IMG/VR virus record: IMGVR_UViG_3300026488_000020
Coordinates: 20,235 to 84,234 of that record
Reading direction: 5' to 3' (one strand)
DNA: 64,000 bases
From: a virus
Part shown: piece by piece, positions 59,131-64,000 of the stretch
How the letters are laid out: every line of letters starts with the position of its first letter
Position numbering within the stretch: position 1 is the first letter of the stretch
The notes under the pieces: model-generated
What the model was told of the DNA's origin: nothing
Seen by the model: only the letters and a program-made list of their open reading frames with translations
Database searches by the model: none
Program-made: the position numbers and the translations under genes

Positions 59131-59963
59131 CAAAAATTACAAAACTTAATTTAACACCTCTCGAGCGCAAGCCCCAACTAGTACAACACTTTGTAAGTTT
59201 AGAAGGTGAAGGTGGAACAATTGGTTCATCCGCACTATATGTACGAACAGGTGAGTGTAATGCTCGGTGTAATTTTTGTGACACGAAATTTAGTGTCGAA
59301 TCTGATGGTAAACATGATATTGTTGATATGACCTCTGAGAAATATGTTGAACTATTAACCTCAACGTATTCTAGATCCCAGAGAGCTAATATTACAAATA
59401 TGTCTATTACTGGTGGTGAACCACTGTTAAATATTAATCATATGAGAGATTTAATTATTGCTACAAAATTAGCATTTCCTTATATTACTCGTATCATTTT
59501 TGAAACAAATGGTACAATGCTTTCAGAAGTTGATAATTGTTTTAAATTGATCGAACAAGTTGGGTCATTACATCCAAAAATTAAATTTATGTTATCAATT
59601 TCTCCAAAACTTTCTGGAGTAACTAGCTATTCAAATGTAAAAGATGATGCTGAGATTTTAGATATTTATAAAAATGTTTTAAATAATTATAAAGGTATTT
59701 TAGATGCGCATTTTGATATTCAATTAAAATTTGTACATTCATCTAAACTTTTAAAATGGAATGAAACATTGATTGAATATGCTTTAGGTATGTGTGACCC
59801 GATTCATAAGAATCAGATTCTTATAATGCCGTTTACACCTGATCAACCTCTCGATAGAGATGCTAAAGAATGGACCTCATCAAAGAATGCTGCTGCTCGA
59901 TATGCAATGGTCAACTATTTTAGATATAGTCCAAGAGTACATGTTGATCGCAAATTAGATTAA
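59127..59963 (+). CDS. queE: 7-carboxy-7-deazaguanine synthase QueE
   Basis: A 278 aa radical-SAM enzyme. The FeS motif is GECNARCNFC (C44-x3-C48-x2-C51), preceded by VQHFVSLEGEGGTIG (the QueE EGEG segment). ISITGGEPLL is the SAM-binding GGE motif. It makes 7-carboxy-7-deazaguanine from carboxytetrahydropterin, directly feeding QueC. It lies 1.9 kb before dpdA and 3.1 kb after folE. It is ATGA-coupled to the coiled-coil gene upstream. Confidence 0.94.
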   Translation: MTKITKLNLTPLERKPQLVQHFVSLEGEGGTIGSSALYVRTGECNARCNFCDTKFSVESDGKHDIVDMTSEKYVELLTSTYSRSQRANITNMSITGGEPLLNINHMRDLIIATKLAFPYITRIIFETNGTMLSEVDNCFKLIEQVGSLHPKIKFMLSISPKLSGVTSYSNVKDDAEILDIYKNVLNNYKGILDAHFDIQLKFVHSSKLLKWNETLIEYALGMCDPIHKNQILIMPFTPDQPLDRDAKEWTSSKNAAARYAMVNYFRYSPRVHVDRKLD

Positions 59964-59972
59964 GGAGAATAA

Positions 59973-61121
59973 ATGAATCCCATAGTAGAACAAAATGCTT
60001 ATGATATTGAGATTGATATGGAATTTTTTGACCCGTCATCTAAGAAATTAGAAACAGTTAGAATTGATCACCAATCTATATCAAAATATGAGGTTCGAAA
60101 AGATGCTATGAATTATAATTATAATTTGCATCTTTTAAAACTTAACTCAATAATTAATCAGGTGTATGATCTTATGAAATTAAAAAAGACAAGATTAATA
60201 GTCAATATTATTGAAAATTCTAAAACTATTTCTAAGACAAGATTTATAGTTTTAGAATCTGAAAAATTTAATACTGTTGATAATATGTCAAATATTGATT
60301 TATTATTGATGTCTGAAATGACGTATGACTTTGTACATTATAATAGATTTTCTAGTGTGACAAAAGATGATTCATATATTACATCTTATCAATTGATGTC
60401 TAATATTTTTAAAGAGATTAATAAAAAGTTTGGATCAGATATAAGTACTCATTATAATGATGCAGGTATTGTTAGTCAATTACATGAATCTTTGAGATTA
60501 CAAGACAATCTCAAAGATATAGAAGTTTTTGATTATATTTTTAAAGAATTTCCACCATACCTTTTGAATCCATATTTCATCTTTGATGATTTTCATCTAA
60601 AAGCTAAATCACCTTATAATATTTTTATATTCAATTTAGCGAATATGGGTGGAAACTATCAATTAAAAGATACTAAAAAGATTCAGAATTATGAACGAGG
60701 TGTAAATTTCATTGATTCAAAGCCTTTAATTGATCATACTAGAGTTGATTATATGTTAAGAAGTACTTTAGTACTAATTAATAAACATAATAATACTAAA
60801 GGTATTTTAGAGCCGGCCGATCCTGAATTTAAATCACCAGAAGTTATTACTCATGAAACATCATTAGATGTAAAAAACTTTAAAAATAAACTATATCTTT
60901 CGAAAAAGTTATCAGATTATAAATCAACATATGAAAAATATATGTTTCATAGACTAAATATAGATGATATCGAATTTGGAAATTTGTATAATATTACAAC
61001 AAGAGGTGTACATGATCACTTACCATTAAATATTGAATATACATTTTTAAAAAATAAAAGTGATTTATTTGATTTAACAATTGCTGCAGAATTTTCAAAG
61101 GTTCCCACAGATATATCATAA
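59973..61121 (+). CDS. Hypothetical protein, 382 aa
   Basis: AAGGAGAATAA precedes the ATG. Rich in Asn, Asp, Lys and Tyr, with mixed alpha/beta segments (YEVRKDAMNYNYNLHLLKLN, YIFKEFPPYLLNPYFIFDDF). It contains none of the missing polymerase motifs A or B. A structural or replication-accessory role cannot be decided. Confidence 0.65.
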   Translation: MNPIVEQNAYDIEIDMEFFDPSSKKLETVRIDHQSISKYEVRKDAMNYNYNLHLLKLNSIINQVYDLMKLKKTRLIVNIIENSKTISKTRFIVLESEKFNTVDNMSNIDLLLMSEMTYDFVHYNRFSSVTKDDSYITSYQLMSNIFKEINKKFGSDISTHYNDAGIVSQLHESLRLQDNLKDIEVFDYIFKEFPPYLLNPYFIFDDFHLKAKSPYNIFIFNLANMGGNYQLKDTKKIQNYERGVNFIDSKPLIDHTRVDYMLRSTLVLINKHNNTKGILEPADPEFKSPEVITHETSLDVKNFKNKLYLSKKLSDYKSTYEKYMFHRLNIDDIEFGNLYNITTRGVHDHLPLNIEYTFLKNKSDLFDLTIAAEFSKVPTDIS

Positions 61122-61172
61122 TGGTTTAATAAGATTTGATAAGATTATTGTTAAAAAATCAAGGAGAAATCA

Positions 61173-61766
61173 ATGGCACGAAAAAGTGATGCTTTAAGTT
61201 CTTTAATTAATTCAAGATATTTTCATTGGATTAGAGAAGCAATTTTACAGCACGAAAATGTCAACATCCAAGCATTATCTGAGAAGTTTCGGATACTTGC
61301 TGGAAACACATATTTTCGAAATTTTATAAAAGATAAGAATCAAGATTATTTAGGTGTATCCGGATTAACTAACATTTTAGAGGAATGCGGATATAAGCTT
61401 ATGCTTGTACCTATTCGAGAAGATGATATAACAAAAGAAGCTGAACTTGGAGCAATTACTCGAGAATCATTCTCTGATATTAGAGATAAGGTTTCAGAAT
61501 TTGCAAAAGCGGTAAAACGACCTCCTAAAAAAGTTAAAGCTGAACCTAAGAAAGTGAAGAATAATTCAGTTATCAATAATGGTATTATGGGATTGATTGA
61601 TAATGATGATTTAGATATTAATGATTTAAATGATATTGATGATATGTTTGATGATGATGAGTTAGAAATTGGTATTGGATCTTTTGATCCAGAAAAGGTT
61701 AAAGCTAAAAAATTGAGAGATACTTTAGCTGTTGAGAGCGCCAAAAGTGCCAAGAGTGATAGTTAA
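61173..61766 (+). CDS. Possible DNA-binding protein, 197 aa
   Basis: The first ~85 residues are helical and end GLTNILEECGYKLMLVPIRE, reminiscent of the last helix and strand of small HTH proteins (L-x-x-L-x-x-LG-x-x-L-x-L-x-P). A Lys/Pro-rich linker and a strongly acidic segment (NDDLDINDLNDIDDMFDDDE) follow. AAGGAGAAATC precedes the ATG. It ends before a hairpin and promoter-like motif, and dpdA follows. DNA binding is a weak inference. Confidence 0.55.
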   Translation: MARKSDALSSLINSRYFHWIREAILQHENVNIQALSEKFRILAGNTYFRNFIKDKNQDYLGVSGLTNILEECGYKLMLVPIREDDITKEAELGAITRESFSDIRDKVSEFAKAVKRPPKKVKAEPKKVKNNSVINNGIMGLIDNDDLDINDLNDIDDMFDDDELEIGIGSFDPEKVKAKKLRDTLAVESAKSAKSDS

Positions 61767-61772
61767 CATTAC

Positions 61773-61788
61773 CTATCTTAAAAGATAG
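61773..61788 (+). terminator. Short hairpin before dpdA
   Basis: A 7-bp stem CTATCTT/AAGATAG with a 2-base loop (too tight unless inner pairs open). Flanked by direct repeats AGTTAACAT (61761 and 61793). A-rich rather than T-rich 3' side, so it is an unlikely strong terminator. Confidence 0.35.
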
Positions 61789-61794
61789 AAAAAG

Positions 61795-61819
61795 TTAACA
61801 TAGAAATTATAGAGTAATA
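61795..61819 (+). promoter_or_regulatory. Candidate promoter motif upstream of dpdA
   Basis: TTAACATAGAAATTATAGAG resembles the motif at 11620 and 54451 (shared TTAnnATAGAAAT). It lies 10 bases before the dpdA start codon. Confidence 0.45.
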
Positions 61820-61828
61820 AGGAAAGAT

Positions 61829-63175
61829 ATGAAATATGTAAGTGTAACTTCGCCAGGTAGCGAAATGTCAAAACCGATTTTTAACTACTTTGATGATTAT
61901 TTGGTATCATTAGGGGAACCTACAACTAGCTCAGCTTGGACATTAATGTCTGTGTTGAAACATGCTAAAAAACTTATTAAAGAGAAACCTGATTCATCAA
62001 GACTATATATTGATTCTGGAGGATTCCAGATCATTATTGGTCATATTGCATTTAAAAGAGTTAAAGAATTTATTTTTGCATATCATGAAGTTCTTGAAAT
62101 GTTTAGAAATGATATCGATGCAATTTTTGCATTAGATGTTTTTAATGTTAAGTTTTTAAAAGATCCAAATGCTGCTTATAATAAAGACAATATTATAGAA
62201 CTATATAATATCAATAAATTTAGTATGCAAGAATCAATAAAACTGATTCAAAAATATCCAGAGATTGCAGATAAACAATTATTCATTTTACAAAGTGGAA
62301 ATGTTACAACATTTAACATATGGAAAGATTTATTTACAGATGTTGAAGTTTATAAACATTATAAACGTTGGTCAATCGGAGGATTGGTAGGATTAAAGAA
62401 AGCGACAAATGCAAAATTTAGTCACGCAGTTCCTGCAACTTTATGGTTATTAACATATCAAAAAAAATATGATATAACAATTGATCAGATTCATTGGTTG
62501 GGACAGAGTTCAAGATTGAGCTTTTTAGCATTATCTTTATTTGAAAAACTATTTGGATTGAATATGACATCTGATAGTTCACAGTTAGTAAGATTTGCGC
62601 CACTTGATGCAAAATTACCATACTTATCATTTCAAGATGATAAGTATACTTTAATTGAAAATAAAGCAGATGTTATATCTAAGATGTTGCCAAGACATTC
62701 AATTGATGATCCAAAATGTTATATTCGAAAGAATCATACTAATGGAAAAACTGTTGAAGTTAAAGTTGAAGATGCAAAGAAAAATCCAAATGTTTTAACA
62801 TTTGAAGAATCAGCATATGAAGCAGATGATGGTAAATCAAAAAACTATTATCAAACTACACCTGAACAGTATTTAGAATATACGGGCAAATTAGATAATC
62901 AAACATTTATTGAATTACAATCACAAAATTTATTTGCAGATTTAAATTTTGGTAATCTGATTGCAGATATGATTGTTGAAAAAGGTTTAGACTATTTTAC
63001 AGATGTGCAATTATTAAAAGATTTACATCCTGTAATGAATCGTGGACGAATTGCTAAAGAAATGTTTAACAATTTACAATACTTTAAGAAGTTTGAACCT
63101 ATAATTGCATCTGGTAATATAGATGCAGCAGATGCAATTATGCAAGAGATTGTTGAATCATATTCAAAAGATTAG
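61829..63175 (+). CDS. dpdA: DpdA-like 7-deazaguanine DNA transglycosylase
   Basis: A 448 aa TGT-superfamily protein. DSGGFQ at 62-67 is the active-site DSGGxQ motif; AIFALDVFNV has an Asp near 102; SIGGLVG (181-187) is the GGL(A/S)VG substrate motif; IHWLGQSSRLSFLAL and TSDSSQLVR follow the DpdA pattern (H-x-LG...SxDS). Tgt enzymes act on tRNA, while DpdA proteins insert preQ0 or a derivative into phage DNA. The accompanying folE, queE, queC and Gat-QueC support the DNA role. The C-terminal ~180 residues are not typical Tgt. AAGGAAAGAT precedes the ATG. Confidence 0.88.
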   Translation: MKYVSVTSPGSEMSKPIFNYFDDYLVSLGEPTTSSAWTLMSVLKHAKKLIKEKPDSSRLYIDSGGFQIIIGHIAFKRVKEFIFAYHEVLEMFRNDIDAIFALDVFNVKFLKDPNAAYNKDNIIELYNINKFSMQESIKLIQKYPEIADKQLFILQSGNVTTFNIWKDLFTDVEVYKHYKRWSIGGLVGLKKATNAKFSHAVPATLWLLTYQKKYDITIDQIHWLGQSSRLSFLALSLFEKLFGLNMTSDSSQLVRFAPLDAKLPYLSFQDDKYTLIENKADVISKMLPRHSIDDPKCYIRKNHTNGKTVEVKVEDAKKNPNVLTFEESAYEADDGKSKNYYQTTPEQYLEYTGKLDNQTFIELQSQNLFADLNFGNLIADMIVEKGLDYFTDVQLLKDLHPVMNRGRIAKEMFNNLQYFKKFEPIIASGNIDAADAIMQEIVESYSKD

Positions 63176-63179
63176 CAAT

Positions 63180-63312
63180 CACATAATCAGGCACGTCGAC
63201 GTAGCGGACGTTAAAGTTACTAAAAGCTTTTAGTCGAGCATAGCTCAGAACTTAAATGCTAAATGCTAAAGCATTTAAGATATATCAAAAATAATTTTTT
63301 AAGGAATTTAAA
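63180..63312. promoter_or_regulatory. Palindrome-dense leader before the SSB-like gene
   Basis: This 133-base region holds ACGTCGACGT (63193-63202), CTAAAAGCTTTTAG (63220-63233), GAGC-ATA-GCTC (63236-63246) and a 10-bp stem hairpin CTTAAATGCT/AGCATTTAAG (63251-63279). A short GC-rich patch (63190-63210) is unusual for the genome. The gene after it looks abundant, so this may be a structured 5' leader, a terminator/promoter switch or a protein-binding region. Confidence 0.5.
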
Positions 63313-64000
63313 ATGGCAAAAAATATCACAGTAAACAACGTAATCGTACAATATGTATTCTTAGAGAGAGTAAACCCAGTTTCAAATAAGTTTACATTCG
63401 ATTGTTTAATTCCACAAGATCATCCACAAGTTGCTGAAGTAATGGCAGCATGTTCTGCTGAATGGTTAACTGTTGCTGCAGGTGCTCCTGAAACTGCTGC
63501 TCAATCAATGGGTACAAATTGGACTCTCCCAAATGATACTGGTCACATTCATCCTGATGTAGCTCCTATGCTAGATCCAAATCTACAATATCTTCGCTTC
63601 CGTGGTGTTCAAGATGCTGGTGTTGCTCCTGAGAAAGCAACTAAAATTTATGCCAACATGCAACAACCAGATGGTACAATCGGTGTTGGTGAAGTAACTA
63701 ATCGTTCAATTATTGGTGATGGTACAATTGCAAATGTCAATTTAAATGCATTTGGTTATCAAGCATCTGGTCAAAAAGGTGTAAAATTTTATGGTCAATG
63801 GATTCAAATCGTTGAACTTAAAGAAAGCAAATATGCGGGTGCCGGTGCTCCTCCAGCTCCAACTGCTAATGGTTATGTAGCACCAGCTGAAGCATTTGCT
63901 GCTCCTGTTGCTGCTCCTGTTGCTGCTCCTGTTGCTGCTCCTGTTGCTGCTCCTGTTGCTGCTCCTGTTGCTGCTCCTGTTGCTGCTCCTGTTGCTGCTC
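63313..64000 (+). CDS. Probable ssDNA-binding protein (3' end outside window)
   Basis: The frame is open from the ATG at 63313 (TTAAGGAATTTAAA site) to the window end, at least 229 codons. The sequence (NNVIVQYVFLERVNPVSNKF, QYLRFRGVQDAGVAPEKATK, VGEVTNRSIIGDGTIANVNL, FYGQWIQIVELKE) matches the pattern of small phage OB-fold ssDNA-binding proteins of the DUF2815/gp2.5 type, with a Phe/Tyr-rich beta core followed by a flexible tail. The tail is an APVA repeat of unknown length, unlike the usual acidic tail. Well-used codons suggest high expression. Family by pattern only. Confidence 0.65.
   Translation, partial: MAKNITVNNVIVQYVFLERVNPVSNKFTFDCLIPQDHPQVAEVMAACSAEWLTVAAGAPETAAQSMGTNWTLPNDTGHIHPDVAPMLDPNLQYLRFRGVQDAGVAPEKATKIYANMQQPDGTIGVGEVTNRSIIGDGTIANVNLNAFGYQASGQKGVKFYGQWIQIVELKESKYAGAGAPPAPTANGYVAPAEAFAAPVAAPVAAPVAAPVAAPVAAPVAAPVAAPVAA
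63898..64000 (+). repeat. 12-bp repeat tract encoding AAPV, runs off the window
   Basis: At least eight in-frame copies of GCTGCTCCTGTT encode Ala-Ala-Pro-Val in the SSB-like gene. The copies are almost identical, so copy number probably varies between isolates. Read length may limit accuracy of this tract. Confidence 0.9.

Noticed and set aside
59973-61121. Candidate for the missing polymerase palm fragment
   Set aside because: No DxxSLYPS or KxxxNSxYG motif was found in it.
61773-61788. Strong intrinsic terminator before dpdA
   Set aside because: Short stem, two-base loop and an A-rich 3' flank instead of a T-run.
63898-64000. 12-bp repeats as CRISPR or origin iterons
   Set aside because: They are in-frame codon repeats (AAPV) within an open gene.

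Overview
The window looks like part of the genome of a large, strictly lytic, AT-rich tailed bacteriophage (a jumbo-type myovirus by inference). Every supported gene lies on the + strand. Genes are packed end to end with ATGA, TAATG or longer overlaps, most have a clear AAGGA/GGAG ribosome-binding site, and there are many short genes without recognisable relatives. The replication genes resemble those of T4: sliding clamp, clamp loader, two-subunit type II topoisomerase, family B DNA polymerase, ATP-dependent DNA ligase and RNA ligase. The phage also carries its own multisubunit RNA polymerase. No capsid, tail, portal or terminase gene was recognised, so the structural region must lie outside and the genome must be much longer than 64 kb. 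A lipoprotein and a secreted lytic transglycosylase point to a Gram-negative host. The low G+C and the 7-deazaguanine gene set would fit a Campylobacterota-type host, but that is a guess.

Layout. 1-3.9 kb: partial membrane protein, lipoprotein, RNase HI, ParB-like protein, a low-complexity Ala/Thr-rich protein and a DUF7831-like protein. 3.9-11.6 kb: HNH nuclease, a run of small unknown genes, a GatB/YqeY-domain protein, QueC and a RecJ-like DHH nuclease. 11.6-14.1 kb: sliding clamp and clamp loader. 14.1-15.0 kb: lytic transglycosylase, then a non-coding stretch that can fold into a long hairpin. 15.0-26.9 kb: RNA polymerase beta-prime (one piece) and beta (two pieces), with a membrane J-domain protein and a glutamine-amidotransferase/QueC fusion between them. 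26.9-34.8 kb: both topoisomerase subunits, an Rnl2-type RNA ligase and a GGDEF (diguanylate cyclase-like) protein. 34.8-39.3 kb: helical and membrane proteins of unknown role. 39.3-42 kb: a DNA ligase preceded by a diverged copy of its own N-terminal domain, with a homing-type nuclease between them. 42-54 kb: small accessory genes, a triplicated palindromic terminator, a second DHH phosphoesterase and homing-nuclease debris. 54-64 kb: FolE, two fragments of a family B DNA polymerase in reversed order, QueE, the DNA transglycosylase DpdA and the start of a probable ssDNA-binding protein that runs off the window.

How the parts work together. FolE, QueE, QueC and Gat-QueC would make a 7-deazaguanine base (preQ0, then probably archaeosine or an amido form), and DpdA would exchange it for guanine in phage DNA, shielding it from host restriction. 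QueD was not found here. The clamp, loader, split polymerase, ligase, topoisomerase, RecJ, RNase H and SSB-like proteins form a largely self-sufficient replisome. The encoded RNA polymerase would read phage promoters; a recurring AT-rich motif (TTAnnATAGAAATAA) upstream of several gene blocks is a candidate promoter or operator. The most unusual points are the polymerase split into at least three pieces, the unsplit beta-prime beside a split beta, a phage GGDEF protein, the ligase domain duplication around a homing nuclease, a short GC-rich tract next to homing-nuclease debris, and the long hairpin at 14.9 kb.
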